NCBI GenBank assembly: GCA_026394015.1
Contig: JAPKZA010000281.1
Span: forward strand, 1 to 46,833
Length of the DNA: 46,833 bases
From: Acidobacteriota bacterium
GTDB taxonomy: Bacteria > Acidobacteriota > Terriglobia > Bryobacterales > Bryobacteraceae
Direction of reading: 5' to 3'
Part shown: piece after piece, positions 24,087-34,003 of the stretch
Layout of the letters: every line of letters begins with the position of its first letter
Position numbering within the stretch: the stretch's first letter is position 1
The notes under the pieces: generated by a model
Seen by the model: only the letters and a program-made list of their open reading frames with translations
What the model was told of the DNA's origin: nothing
The model's database searches: none
Made by a program: the position numbers and the translations under genes

Positions 24087-24967
24087 CCCCGCACCAGCCG
24101 ATAGTACCAGCGCCAAAATGTGTCCATGCCGGTCTCCCGTTGCAACGCCGCAATCAAGGCGTCGTCGGTCGCCACCGGTTCACCGGGCGTCGTCGGAAAC
24201 GAAGGAAACGTCACCCACCGGCCGTGCCGAAGCGCCAGTAGCCCCCACAGACCGCGAGCGACCCCCACCGCCCAACCATGGCGCCCTCCCCAATGCTTGG
24301 CCACCAGCCGAGCGTGGTTGGTCGCCATCTGCCGAACCGCGAATTCGCTCCACGCTCCGGCCGTCGCGCTGCCTTCATGAACCCCGGTCGCCCCCGGCAC
24401 ATAACTCCCGCTCAGCCCCGCCTTCCGGCAACGGACCCCAAAATCAACATCTTCGAAATACGTCCCAAACTCCTCATCGAGGTAGCCAACCCGGTCTCGC
24501 AGCTCCGTTCGCAGCAGCACGGCGGTAAACGACGCCAGGGCGATCTCCCGCGGCTGGTCCCACCGCAGCCCATCCGGACGCCCATGCCCCGCCCGCCAAG
24601 GGAACCCGCCCCGGCTCAGCAGGTCAAACGTCCCATCCAGCAAGCCGGACTGACCATACAGCTTACCCGTGGCAAACCATCCGCCCGCCGCCAGTAGCTG
24701 CTCCAACCAACCCGGGTCCAACCGCACGTCGTTGTTGATCACGGCAATATGCGTAGTCTCCGCCGCTCGCCAACCGGCGTTCACGGCCGCCGCGAACCCC
24801 CCGTTCTTCTCGAGGCGAATCACATCGGGTCCGGCGTAGGGCTCCGTCGAACCATCGTCCACCACCAATATCCGATCAAACGGAACCGTCTGCGCCCGCA
24901 AACTCGCGATGCACTGCCGGGTCAAATCAGCCCGGTTCCACATCGGGATAATGGCGGTGACGCTCAC
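24083..24967 (-). CDS. Glycosyltransferase family 2
   Basis: A 294-residue GT2 protein starting VSVTAIIPMWNRADLTRQCI, with ILVVDDGSTEPYAG, the acceptor/donor-site segment THIAVINNDVRLDPGW and the catalytic FGTYFEDVDFGVRCRKAG. The start GTG 24967 overlaps the stop of the upstream gene as GTGA, and that arrangement is preferred to the longer open frame from 25018. Its stop overlaps the next start as ATGA. These four-base overlaps on both sides indicate one polycistronic message. Confidence 0.9.
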   Translation of the reverse strand: MSVTAIIPMWNRADLTRQCIASLRAQTVPFDRILVVDDGSTEPYAGPDVIRLEKNGGFAAAVNAGWRAAETTHIAVINNDVRLDPGWLEQLLAAGGWFATGKLYGQSGLLDGTFDLLSRGGFPWRAGHGRPDGLRWDQPREIALASFTAVLLRTELRDRVGYLDEEFGTYFEDVDFGVRCRKAGLSGSYVPGATGVHEGSATAGAWSEFAVRQMATNHARLVAKHWGGRHGWAVGVARGLWGLLALRHGRWVTFPSFPTTPGEPVATDDALIAALQRETGMDTFWRWYYRLVRG

Positions 24968-25635
24968 GAGAATCGTTTCTTGACCAGGAACCAAAGATTG
25001 TAAAAGCCGTCCCGCCACGGGTTCAGCTTGATCTCGCCCAACCGCGACGAGTACTGAATCGAAATTTCAACGAAGCGCACCCGGGAGCTTTTCAACGCTT
25101 CAATCTTGATCTCCTCGCTGAAAGCCATACCGTCGGAAGTCAGCTTCATCCCTTCCAGAATCGATCGGCGAAACACCCACATCCCGCTCTGGGAATCCCG
25201 CACCCAGCGGAAGTAAAGCAAGCTCATCGCCACCGAAAGCACGAAATTGCCGAACTTGTGCTTGAAGCTCATCGCCTCGCGGTCCCGCACCGGAAAGCGC
25301 GACGCGTTCAGGAAATCGGCCTCCAAATGCAGAAACGCCTCCAGCAGATACGAGATCGCATCCGGCGGGTAGCTGTGGTCCCCGTCCAGCGTGATGATCA
25401 CGTCGCCGGTCGCCACCGAGAAGCCCTTTTTGTACGCGCGGCCATAGCCCCGTACGTGCTCCCGTATGACGCGGGCGCCCATCGATTCGGCGACGTCGGC
25501 CGTCCGGTCCGTGGAGTTGTTGTCGACGACAATCACCTCATCCACAAATTCCGGCATACGCCGCATGACTTTTTCTATGCCCTGCTCTTCATTGAGACAG
25601 GGGATGATGACGGTGATCCGGAGTCCTTTATACAA
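24964..25635 (-). CDS. Polyprenol-phosphate glycosyltransferase-like (DPM1-type GT2)
   Basis: A 223-residue GT2 enzyme of the dolichol-phosphate mannosyltransferase-like group: ITVIIPCLNEEQGIEKVM, VIVVDNNSTDRT, the central VIITLDGDHSYPPDAI with a DxD motif and FRWVRDSQSGMWVFRR for the acceptor loop. There is no C-terminal membrane domain, as in the short DPM1-type proteins. It probably loads a sugar on undecaprenyl phosphate. It is the first gene of the cluster, divergent from the small secreted-protein gene with 22 bases between starts, so the promoter must lie within or beside that gene. Confidence 0.9.
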   Translation of the reverse strand: MYKGLRITVIIPCLNEEQGIEKVMRRMPEFVDEVIVVDNNSTDRTADVAESMGARVIREHVRGYGRAYKKGFSVATGDVIITLDGDHSYPPDAISYLLEAFLHLEADFLNASRFPVRDREAMSFKHKFGNFVLSVAMSLLYFRWVRDSQSGMWVFRRSILEGMKLTSDGMAFSEEIKIEALKSSRVRFVEISIQYSSRLGEIKLNPWRDGFYNLWFLVKKRFS

Positions 25636-25657
25636 ACTTCGAAGGTATCATGAAGGA

Positions 25658-26194
25658 ATGAAGTTCCTCCCGGCATTGTTTTGCGCGATGAGTCTCTGGG
25701 CCGCTGATCCGGCCGTTCGGGAGGTCAAAGCCGTCTACCTGCTCCCGATGACGAGCGGCCTCGACCAGTTCCTGGCCAGCCGTCTCACCAGCGAAGGCGT
25801 CGTGCAAGTCGTCACCGATCCCCTGAAGGCCGACGCCGTCCTCACCGACAAAGTCGGCGAGGCGCTCGAGCGCAAGATGCACGAACTCTACGATCCAAAA
25901 CCGGAACCGCCCAAGCCAGATCCCGCCGCCGAAGCCAAAAAGGACGAAAAAACTAAAGAGAAGGAAAGCAAGGATGCCGCCAAGGCCGCCGAAGCGACGA
26001 AGATGGCCCGTGCCGGCCAAAGCTCCTGGGGCCGTGGTCGCGGCAGCATCTTTCTCGTACAACGCTCCACCGGCAATGTGATCTGGTCCACGGAGGGGCA
26101 GCCGAAAGACAGCTCGCCCCCCCAAGTCCGGAAGACCGCCGCGAAGATTACCGCCCAGTTGAAGAAGGACCGGACCGTGGCCCCGGCGAAGTAA
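25658..26194 (+). CDS. Small secreted protein with a charged alanine-rich segment
   Basis: A 178-residue protein with a signal peptide (MKFLPALFCAMSLWAADP). The mature N-terminal part (REVKAVYLLPMTSGLDQFLASRLTSEGVVQVVTDPLKADAVLTD) looks like a small alpha/beta domain seen in proteins that bind or sense envelope components. A lysine, glutamate and alanine rich stretch (about 87-120) is probably a flexible or helical linker. The last third (GSIFLVQRSTGNVIWSTEG) is beta-rich. I know no family for certain. The start ATG 25658 follows GAAGG. It converges with the S9 peptidase gene and overlaps its 3' end by 47 bases. Confidence 0.72.
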   Translation: MKFLPALFCAMSLWAADPAVREVKAVYLLPMTSGLDQFLASRLTSEGVVQVVTDPLKADAVLTDKVGEALERKMHELYDPKPEPPKPDPAAEAKKDEKTKEKESKDAAKAAEATKMARAGQSSWGRGRGSIFLVQRSTGNVIWSTEGQPKDSSPPQVRKTAAKITAQLKKDRTVAPAK

Positions 26195-28136
26195 CGTACT
26201 TCTCAAACCAGCCCAGAATATGTTCGATCTTCGCGATCCGGTGGCTCGGGAACGCTCCCCGGATGCCATGCGGCTCCCGCGGCACCCTCACCAGCACCGT
26301 ATCCACTTTCCGTGCCTTTAACGCAAAGTAGAACTCCTCGCTCTGCGCAATCGGGGTCCGCCAATCCTCTTCGCCCGTAATCAGCATCGTCGGCGTCTTC
26401 ACCTTATCGGCAAAGAAGAGCGGCGAATGGTCCATGTAGCTCTTTGGGTTCTCCCACGGCAGCGCCTTCATCCATCGCGCCGTCGTCAGCCCGATGTCCG
26501 ATGCCCCCGCCTGCGTAAACCAGTTGATCACCGGATACTGCGAAACGGCCGCCACGAACCGATCGGTCTTCGTCACAATCCAAGCCGTCAAAATGCCCCC
26601 GCCGCTGCCACCGGTCACGCACAGCTTCTTCGGGTCGATATAGCCCTTCGCCACCACCGCGTCCACCCCGGCCATCAGGTCTTGATAATCGTCACCCGGG
26701 TAGTTCCCATGGATGATATTCGCAAACTCCTCGCCGTATCCGGTCGAACCACGCGGATTCGTATACAGCACCACGTATCCCTTCGCCGCGTAGATCTGCA
26801 TCTGATGATTGAACTCAATCCCGTACATCGCGTACGGCCCACCGTGAATATCCAAAATCAGCGGGTACTTCTTCGAAGGATCAAAATCAGGCGGCTTGAT
26901 GATCCAACCCTGCACCATCTTGCCGTCGAAGCTCTTGTACTTGATCTCCTCCACCGCGCCAATCTTGTGCGCCGCCAACAAGCTACCATTCGTATCCGTC
27001 AGCTTCTTCAATCCCCCCGGTCCCAGTACGAAAATCTCCTTCGGCTGCAGCGGGCTCGAACCCGTAATCGCAATCCGACCATCACGAGCCACCGTCATCT
27101 GCTCCGCGTTCGCATAAGCCGTCGCCAAGCGCAGCTTGCCGTCGGTCAGCGCCTTATAGTTCCCGTCGATCCCGAACGAGTAAACGGCGCTCGTGCCGCC
27201 GTCTTCCACCACGGCCACCAAACCGTTGCCGCTCCATTCCGGCGTGCTGACATTCCGGTCCAACCCCTGCGCCAACCGCCGCGCGTTCGTCCCGTCTAAA
27301 TTCGCCACCCATAGCGAAGTGATGTGCGCCGCATTTCCCTTGTCGACGAAACCGGTCCACGCGATCAGCTTCCCGTCCGGCGATACGCTCGGGTTAAGCT
27401 CCGGGCCATTGCCCTTGGTGATCTGCTTCGCCGCTCCCGTCGCCACGGTGAACGCCCAAATATCATCCGGGTAAAGCTCATGGTCGGCGTTCCCGCTCCG
27501 CGCGGCGTGCACGTAAATCTGCTGGCCGTCAGGCGTCCACGCAGGCTCGCCGCCGTGGTTGAAGTCCCCCGTAGAAATCCGGCGCGGCGTCCCGCCCGTC
27601 ACCGGCACGACAAAAAGCTGCGTAAACCCGTTCGGAATCAGCCCCGCCCCGCCGATTCCGTCCGACCGCCACTTCAGCCGCGTCGCCACCGTCGGCGGCT
27701 CCGCCCACTTGGCCCCCTCCGGAGCCTTCGGCATCTTGATGCTCCACTCCGGTGTCCCCGGCACCCGGCGCAAAAACGCTAACTGCGTCCCGTCCGGCGA
27801 CCAACTCATCGCCGTCGGCGGCGTTTCCAGATCCGTAATCCGCGCCTCCGCGCCCGTATCCATCCACCGAACCCAAATCTGCGACTGCTTCAAATACGCC
27901 AGCTTCGAGCCATCCGGAGACCATCGCGGCAACCGACCGGCCGTGATCGGCCGGTGATCTTTCCCGTCCGTCGACACCATCCAAAGCGTATTCACGAAAC
28001 TGTCCGTGTAGCGGTCCGCGGTCTCTAGCGTGTAGACGATCCGCTGCCCGTCCGGCGAAATTTGGGGAAGGTTGGGAGTCCGCCAGTCGAGGAGCGTCTC
28101 CGAAGTCAGGACGAAGGCAAGCAGAGTAAGGATCAT
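26148..28136 (-). CDS. S9-family prolyl oligopeptidase-like serine peptidase
   Basis: A 662-residue exported peptidase: a hydrophobic signal at 1-14, a beta-propeller with repeated S-P-D-G motifs (QISPDGQRIVY, RWSPDGSKLAY, SWSPDGTQLAF, SVSPDGKLIAW) and a C-terminal alpha/beta hydrolase. The nucleophile lies in CVTGGSGGGILTAW, the aspartate in LITGEEDWRTPIAQSEEFY, and the histidine in VPREPHGIRG. It removes peptides or acyl-amino acids in the periplasm. The start ATG 28136 overlaps the ALDH stop by ATGA, so it is the last gene of the GS - SDR - ALDH - peptidase operon. Its 3' end overlaps the convergent small gene. Confidence 0.92.
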   Translation of the reverse strand: MILTLLAFVLTSETLLDWRTPNLPQISPDGQRIVYTLETADRYTDSFVNTLWMVSTDGKDHRPITAGRLPRWSPDGSKLAYLKQSQIWVRWMDTGAEARITDLETPPTAMSWSPDGTQLAFLRRVPGTPEWSIKMPKAPEGAKWAEPPTVATRLKWRSDGIGGAGLIPNGFTQLFVVPVTGGTPRRISTGDFNHGGEPAWTPDGQQIYVHAARSGNADHELYPDDIWAFTVATGAAKQITKGNGPELNPSVSPDGKLIAWTGFVDKGNAAHITSLWVANLDGTNARRLAQGLDRNVSTPEWSGNGLVAVVEDGGTSAVYSFGIDGNYKALTDGKLRLATAYANAEQMTVARDGRIAITGSSPLQPKEIFVLGPGGLKKLTDTNGSLLAAHKIGAVEEIKYKSFDGKMVQGWIIKPPDFDPSKKYPLILDIHGGPYAMYGIEFNHQMQIYAAKGYVVLYTNPRGSTGYGEEFANIIHGNYPGDDYQDLMAGVDAVVAKGYIDPKKLCVTGGSGGGILTAWIVTKTDRFVAAVSQYPVINWFTQAGASDIGLTTARWMKALPWENPKSYMDHSPLFFADKVKTPTMLITGEEDWRTPIAQSEEFYFALKARKVDTVLVRVPREPHGIRGAFPSHRIAKIEHILGWFEKYVTSPGPRSGPSSTGR

Positions 28137-29428
28137 AGGAGAAAGGATTTCGGACGGGTAAGTTGATCAAAGCCCAGAACGCTCAGGGCTACGCCGCGGC
28201 CAGAGTCCTTCACCCCTGTCCAGGCCAGCGAAGGGGCAAGATAGTCGCAGCGATTGTGCAAAACGGTACCGGTCTCAATCTGGTCGCCAATGCGGAGTGC
28301 GGCGGCCTGATCTTTGGTCCAGATGCTGGCCGTTAGGCCATAGGCGCTATCATTCATCAGCCGGATCGCCTCCGCCTCGGAATCGACCGGCATGATGCCT
28401 ACGACCGGCCCGAACGTCTCCTCCGTCATCACCCGCATGGAATGGTTGACACCCGTAAGAATCTGCGGCGGCAGATAAGACCCACCGGGGTCTAGCATGT
28501 CGAGATGAGCCACCGCGCCCTGCGCGATCGCCTCAGCCACTTGTGCCCGGACAAAGTCCGCCGCCGCCGGCCGCACCATCGGGCCCAGCGTCGTCGCGGC
28601 CTCAAAGGGATTGCCCAGCACGTACTCCTTCGTCAAAGCCACCGCCCGCTCGACGAACTCGGCATACACCGCCCGATCCACGTAAATCCGCTCGACCCCG
28701 CAGCAAGATTGGCCGGAGTTGAACATCGCCCCATCGACGAGGTTCTCGACGGCATGGGCCAAGTCAGCGTCCGCCCGAACATAGGCCGGGTCCTTCCCGC
28801 CCAACTCCAGCGCCAACGGCACCCGCGCCGCCGCCTCGATCGCCCGCCCCCCGGCCACCGAGCCGGTGAACGAAACGAACCCAATCCGCCGATCGGCCAC
28901 CAGCTTCAAAACGTCCGCATGAGACGCGTGAGCGTAGCGAAACACCTCCGGTGGAAGCGCCGCCGCAAACCGCTCCGCCACCAGCGGCGTCTGCGCCGAA
29001 GCCTTAAAGAGCACCGCATTACCGGCCAGAATCGCGGGCACGACGGAGTTCACCGCGCAAAGATACGGATAGTTCCACGGCGCGATCGTGAAGACGATCC
29101 CCACCGGCACTTTCCGAATGAATCCCGCCGCCGCCGGAATGTCCGCCAGGCACTGCGGAGCCAGCGAAATCATGTGCCGCGCCCGCTCCGCAAAGCCCCG
29201 TCGAATCTCGTTCGGCGTATACCGAATCGGTCGGCCCATTTGCGCCGTCAGTTCGTGGCCAATCGCGTCCGCCTCGGCCTCGAACTGCGTCACCAGTTTT
29301 TCGCAGATCGCAATGCGCTCGGCCAAAGGCAGCTGCGGCGGCGGCGCAAGCAGGGCCTCAAAATCCGTCGTTAACGGACGCTCGGCGTATACCGACCCGT
29401 CCACCGGAGAGATCGTCCGCTGCCTCAT
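28133..29428 (-). CDS. Aldehyde dehydrogenase family protein
   Basis: A 431-residue NAD(P)-dependent aldehyde dehydrogenase, slightly short for the family because the N-terminus begins close to the cofactor fold. The catalytic general base is E208 in LELGGKDP and the nucleophilic cysteine is C242 in FNSGQSCCGVER. APWNYPYL, FVSFTGSVAGGR and MTEETFGPVVGIM are the usual motifs. It oxidises an aldehyde to its acid. In context, it may process an aldehyde formed from an amine by the neighbouring glutamine-synthetase-like and SDR enzymes. Start and stop overlap its neighbours by four bases on each side. Confidence 0.92.
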   Translation of the reverse strand: MRQRTISPVDGSVYAERPLTTDFEALLAPPPQLPLAERIAICEKLVTQFEAEADAIGHELTAQMGRPIRYTPNEIRRGFAERARHMISLAPQCLADIPAAAGFIRKVPVGIVFTIAPWNYPYLCAVNSVVPAILAGNAVLFKASAQTPLVAERFAAALPPEVFRYAHASHADVLKLVADRRIGFVSFTGSVAGGRAIEAAARVPLALELGGKDPAYVRADADLAHAVENLVDGAMFNSGQSCCGVERIYVDRAVYAEFVERAVALTKEYVLGNPFEAATTLGPMVRPAAADFVRAQVAEAIAQGAVAHLDMLDPGGSYLPPQILTGVNHSMRVMTEETFGPVVGIMPVDSEAEAIRLMNDSAYGLTASIWTKDQAAALRIGDQIETGTVLHNRCDYLAPSLAWTGVKDSGRGVALSVLGFDQLTRPKSFLL

Positions 29429-30177
29429 AGCGGTGTCGTGTAGGCAGCCGTAATCCCGCCGTCCACCAGAAACTCGGTGCCGGTGACAAACGACGAATCG
29501 TCCGAAGCCAGGTAAAGCGCGGCCTTGGCGATCTCCTTCGCTTGGCCAAAACGCCCCATCGGAATGTGCACCAGCCGCCGCTGCTTCTTCTCTTCCGTAT
29601 TCAAATACTTCATCAGCAACTCGGTCTGCAGAGGACCAGGGCAGAGCGCGTTCACCCGGATGTTCTCCCGCGCGTGGATCGCGGCCAACTCGCGGGACAT
29701 CGAAAGCACCGCACCCTTACTCGCCGTATAGGCAAGCTGCGGCGTCGCCGCACCCAGCAAGGCAACGAACGAAGCCGTGTTGATGATCGACCCGCCCCCC
29801 GCCCGGCGCAACGCCGGAATGCCGTATTTACATCCGAAAAAGACGCCCTTCACGTTTACGGCAAAGGTCAGATCCCAAACAGCCTCGGTCGTATTTATCG
29901 CGTCATCATCGTCGGCATGAGAAATGCCGGCGTTGTTGAACATCACGGTCAATTTGCCGTATTTCGCCTCCGCCTCGGCCACCATCCGTTCGCAATCGGC
30001 GGCCTTCGAAACATCGGCCTGCACGGCATGAACCCCGGGAATTGCCGCCACTGCATCGCCATGCAAATCAACGGCGACCACGGAGGCACCCTCCGCCAGA
30101 AAGAGCAGCGCCGTCTCTTTGCCTATTCCACTGCCGGCCCCGGTGATCAGGGCAACTTGATCTTTGAGTCTATCCAT
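29425..30177 (-). CDS. SDR-family oxidoreductase
   Basis: A 250-residue classical short-chain dehydrogenase. The coenzyme site is TGAGSGIG (12-19), NNAG (81-84) supports the fold, and the catalytic residues are S136 in NTAS, Y150 and K154 in YTASK. The C-terminal DDSSFVTGTEFLVDGG is typical. ATG 30177 is chosen: it lies four bases after the stop of the glutamine-synthetase-like gene, while the longer frame from 30195 would overlap that gene. It probably oxidises an alcohol or hydroxy compound in the pathway served by the operon. The substrate is unknown. Confidence 0.93.
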   Translation of the reverse strand: MDRLKDQVALITGAGSGIGKETALLFLAEGASVVAVDLHGDAVAAIPGVHAVQADVSKAADCERMVAEAEAKYGKLTVMFNNAGISHADDDDAINTTEAVWDLTFAVNVKGVFFGCKYGIPALRRAGGGSIINTASFVALLGAATPQLAYTASKGAVLSMSRELAAIHARENIRVNALCPGPLQTELLMKYLNTEEKKQRRLVHIPMGRFGQAKEIAKAALYLASDDSSFVTGTEFLVDGGITAAYTTPL

Positions 30178-30181
30178 GTCT

Positions 30182-31495
30182 TTAGATCTTCTCAAAGTAC
30201 CGGCGCCGTTCCCAGTCGGTCACGACCGTATCGAAAGCCTTTTGCTCGTTCCGGTAGAAATGGGCGTAGTGCTCCACCACCTCGGCCCCCAGCACACGCT
30301 TGGCAAACGCGCTATTTTCAAATAAATCGGTCGCCTCGCGCAGCGAATAGGGAACCCGCGGCAGCGTCCGCGACGCGTAAACGTCGCCCAGAAAAACCGC
30401 CGGCGGTTCAATCTTGTTCGCAATGCCATCCAAGCCGGAAGCCAGCGACGCCGCAAACGCCAGATAAGGGTTCGCATCCGCCCCGGGGATCCGGCACTCA
30501 ATCCGCAGGCTAGGCCCGCTGCCCACCACCCGAAACCCCGCCGTCCGATTGTCCTGGCTCCAGGCCAGTCGCGTCGGCGCCCACGACAAATCCTCGTAAC
30601 GCTTATACGAATTTACCGTCGGCGCGTAGAAGACCATCATCTCCGGCGCATGCGCAATCCAGCCGCCCAGAAAGTGCCGAAACGAATCGGAATGAATGTC
30701 CTGAAACTGCGCCAAACTCAAATGAATATGGCAGCTCGACCCCGCCTGCCCATGATGCGGCTTGGCCATAAACGTCACGCTGATCCCGGACTGCTCGGCG
30801 ATCTCTTTCAAACACTGCTTGAACAGGCTATGGTTATCCGCCATCTCCAGAATCGGGCCGTACCGAACGTTCACCTCATGCTGGCCCAAGCCCCACTCGC
30901 CCTTCGAGTTCTCCACCGGAATCCCCGAATCGCGCAAATGTCGCCGTACCGCGGCGGTGTAAAACTCCTCCCGCGAGCCCTGCAGCAAATTGTAGTCTTC
31001 CAGATACCAACTCAGCGGTTCGAGCTTCGCGTAGTCCTGCTCATGCGCGGCGCGATAGGTCTGGCGATAAGCGTAGTATTCCAACTCGGAAGCCGCCATC
31101 GGGTTGTACCCCGCCGCCTGCGCCACCGCCAACTGCTTCTTCAGAATGGACCGCGGTGCCACGCTCACATGGTCCACGTCGCAGTGGACAAAAACGGTCC
31201 GCGGCTGCCAGGAAATCAACCGCAGCGTCGTCAACACCGGCACCATATGGAAGTCACCGTAACCAAGCTCCCAGTTGGCGAACCGGTAGCCCGGCGTCGG
31301 CTGCATCTCGGCGTCCGTCGTCAGCAGGTAGTTGCAGGCGTGCGTTCCGCTGATGGCAACCTCATCGAGAAAGAAATGCGCATCAAAGCGCTTCCCCATC
31401 AAGCGACCATAGTGATCGGTAAAGCCCGCAACGACCGTATCAACGGCCCCCGTGTCTACAAGCTGGCGGAGGGCGGGCAAATCGAGATGGGCCAT
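30182..31495 (-). CDS. Glutamine-synthetase-family ligase (PuuA/IpuC-like)
   Basis: A 437-residue protein of the glutamine synthetase superfamily. Conserved parts are the beta-grasp N-terminus (TDHYGRLMGKRFD), the glutamate/ATP ligands in SELEYYAY and GQHEVNVRYGP, the histidine region AKPHHGQAGSSCHIHLS, and the late GPSLRIECRIPGADANPYLAFAASLA. Beta-strand and length resemble gamma-glutamylpolyamine or gamma-glutamylisopropylamide synthetases rather than the hexadecameric ammonia-assimilating enzyme, and the adenylylation-site tyrosine region is not evident. With an SDR and an aldehyde dehydrogenase downstream, ligation of glutamate to an amine is a reasonable guess. It is the first gene of the operon. 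Confidence 0.85.
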   Translation of the reverse strand: MAHLDLPALRQLVDTGAVDTVVAGFTDHYGRLMGKRFDAHFFLDEVAISGTHACNYLLTTDAEMQPTPGYRFANWELGYGDFHMVPVLTTLRLISWQPRTVFVHCDVDHVSVAPRSILKKQLAVAQAAGYNPMAASELEYYAYRQTYRAAHEQDYAKLEPLSWYLEDYNLLQGSREEFYTAAVRRHLRDSGIPVENSKGEWGLGQHEVNVRYGPILEMADNHSLFKQCLKEIAEQSGISVTFMAKPHHGQAGSSCHIHLSLAQFQDIHSDSFRHFLGGWIAHAPEMMVFYAPTVNSYKRYEDLSWAPTRLAWSQDNRTAGFRVVGSGPSLRIECRIPGADANPYLAFAASLASGLDGIANKIEPPAVFLGDVYASRTLPRVPYSLREATDLFENSAFAKRVLGAEVVEHYAHFYRNEQKAFDTVVTDWERRRYFEKI

Positions 31496-31631
31496 GATGC
31501 TGCCATCCTATCACTGCGGAGGGGTTAAGTAAATCTGCGCGCGGCTCTGTCAGATACTCACGTTGGCCCTAGCATTGCTTAAGTTTAATAAAAGATTTAA
31601 AGCCTTGTTTTCAGTAACTTAAAGGAAAAGC

Positions 31632-31661
31632 TTGTCACTCCTGCCCCGAGTGTGCTAATAA
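31632..31661 (+). promoter_or_regulatory. Putative groES promoter with a degenerate CIRCE-like repeat
   Basis: TTGTCA (31632-31637) and TAATAA (31656-31661) are spaced by 18 bases, 28 bases before the GroES start. The inverted repeat CACTC-N7-GAGTG (31636-31652), followed by CTAA, resembles the HrcA operator (TTAGCACTC-N9-GAGTGCTAA) but the spacer is short and the outer bases are altered. Either a weakened HrcA site or chance is possible. A ribosome site AGGAG stands at 31679-31683. Confidence 0.5.
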
Positions 31662-31689
31662 TTGGGACGAAGTACCGCAGGAGATAAAC

Positions 31690-31980
31690 ATGAACATCCG
31701 TCCGCTCCACGACCGTATCGTCGTGAAACGCATTGAAGAGAAAGAAACCGTCCTGAACGGCATCATCATCCCGGACAGCGCCAAAGAAAAGCCCCAAGAA
31801 GGGGAAGTGGTCGCCGTCGGCAATGGCAAGCGCCTTGATGATGGCAAGATTGCTCCGATGGAGCTAGTAGCTGGCGACCGCATCCTGTTCGGAAAGTATT
31901 CCGGCAGTGAGATCAAGGTCGATGGCATCGAATACATGATCATGCGCGAGGATGAAGTCCTCGGCGTGCTCGCGAAGTAA
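31690..31980 (+). CDS. groES: GroES co-chaperonin (10 kDa)
   Basis: A 96-residue protein with the GroES pattern: [19 protein letters not shown], the mobile loop [20 protein letters not shown] and the C-terminal [20 protein letters not shown]. It forms the seven-membered lid of the GroEL chamber. The mobile loop carries the hydrophobic I-I-I triple that docks on GroEL. AGGAG ahead of ATG 31690 is a strong ribosome site. groEL follows after 24 bases with no terminator between them, so the two form one operon. Confidence 0.98.
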   Translation: MNIRPLHDRIVVKRIEEKETVLNGIIIPDSAKEKPQEGEVVAVGNGKRLDDGKIAPMELVAGDRILFGKYSGSEIKVDGIEYMIMREDEVLGVLAK

Positions 31981-33642
<1,662 letters not shown>

Positions 33643-33666
33643 CCAAACCCTGCCATCACGGCAAAC

Positions 33667-33698
33667 GAAAGGCCCCGGACGAAAGTTCGGGGCCTTTC
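33667..33698 (+). terminator. Strong intrinsic terminator after groEL
   Basis: A 14-base stem with GAAAGGCCCCGGAC on the left (33667-33680), loop GAAA, and GTTCGGGGCCTTTC on the right (33685-33698), with one G-U pair. The right arm ends in a short T-run, and the next gene starts 41 bases on. It separates the groESL operon from the toxin-antitoxin pair. Confidence 0.88.
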
Positions 33699-33739
33699 GC
33701 GTTCTTGACTCTCCCTTCGCTCCGGGGTACGGTGACAGT

Positions 33740-34000
33740 ATGGAAGTCACGGTTCAAATTCCAGACGAGATCGCCAACCGAGTCACCGCGTCGGGGGTCG
33801 ATCTGTCGCGCCGGACCCTGGAAAACTTCGCCCTTGAAGAGTTTCGGGAGGGGCGCATCACCAAGGTGGAACTCCGCAAAATGCTCGGCCTGGAGCGGAT
33901 CGAACTCGATGGCTTCTTCAAGTCGCACGGTGTGTACGAGGAGTACACGATGGAAGATTTCGAGCGCGAACGGCAGGCTCTCAAGGAACTTGGATTCTAA
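33740..34000 (+). CDS. UPF0175-family antitoxin
   Basis: An 86-residue protein of the UPF0175 family. It starts MEVTVQIPDEIANRV and ends with the segment FFKSHGVYEEYTMEDFERERQALKELGF, whose E-Y-T-x-E-D-F-E pattern is typical. Such proteins pair with DUF3368 PIN-domain toxins. It is expected to bind DNA through a ribbon-helix-helix-like N-terminus and to inhibit the toxin through its C-terminus. The start ATG 33740 lies 41 bases after the groEL terminator. The toxin gene follows three bases after its stop, so both are cotranscribed. Confidence 0.88.
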   Translation: MEVTVQIPDEIANRVTASGVDLSRRTLENFALEEFREGRITKVELRKMLGLERIELDGFFKSHGVYEEYTMEDFERERQALKELGF

Positions 34001-34003
34001 CCC

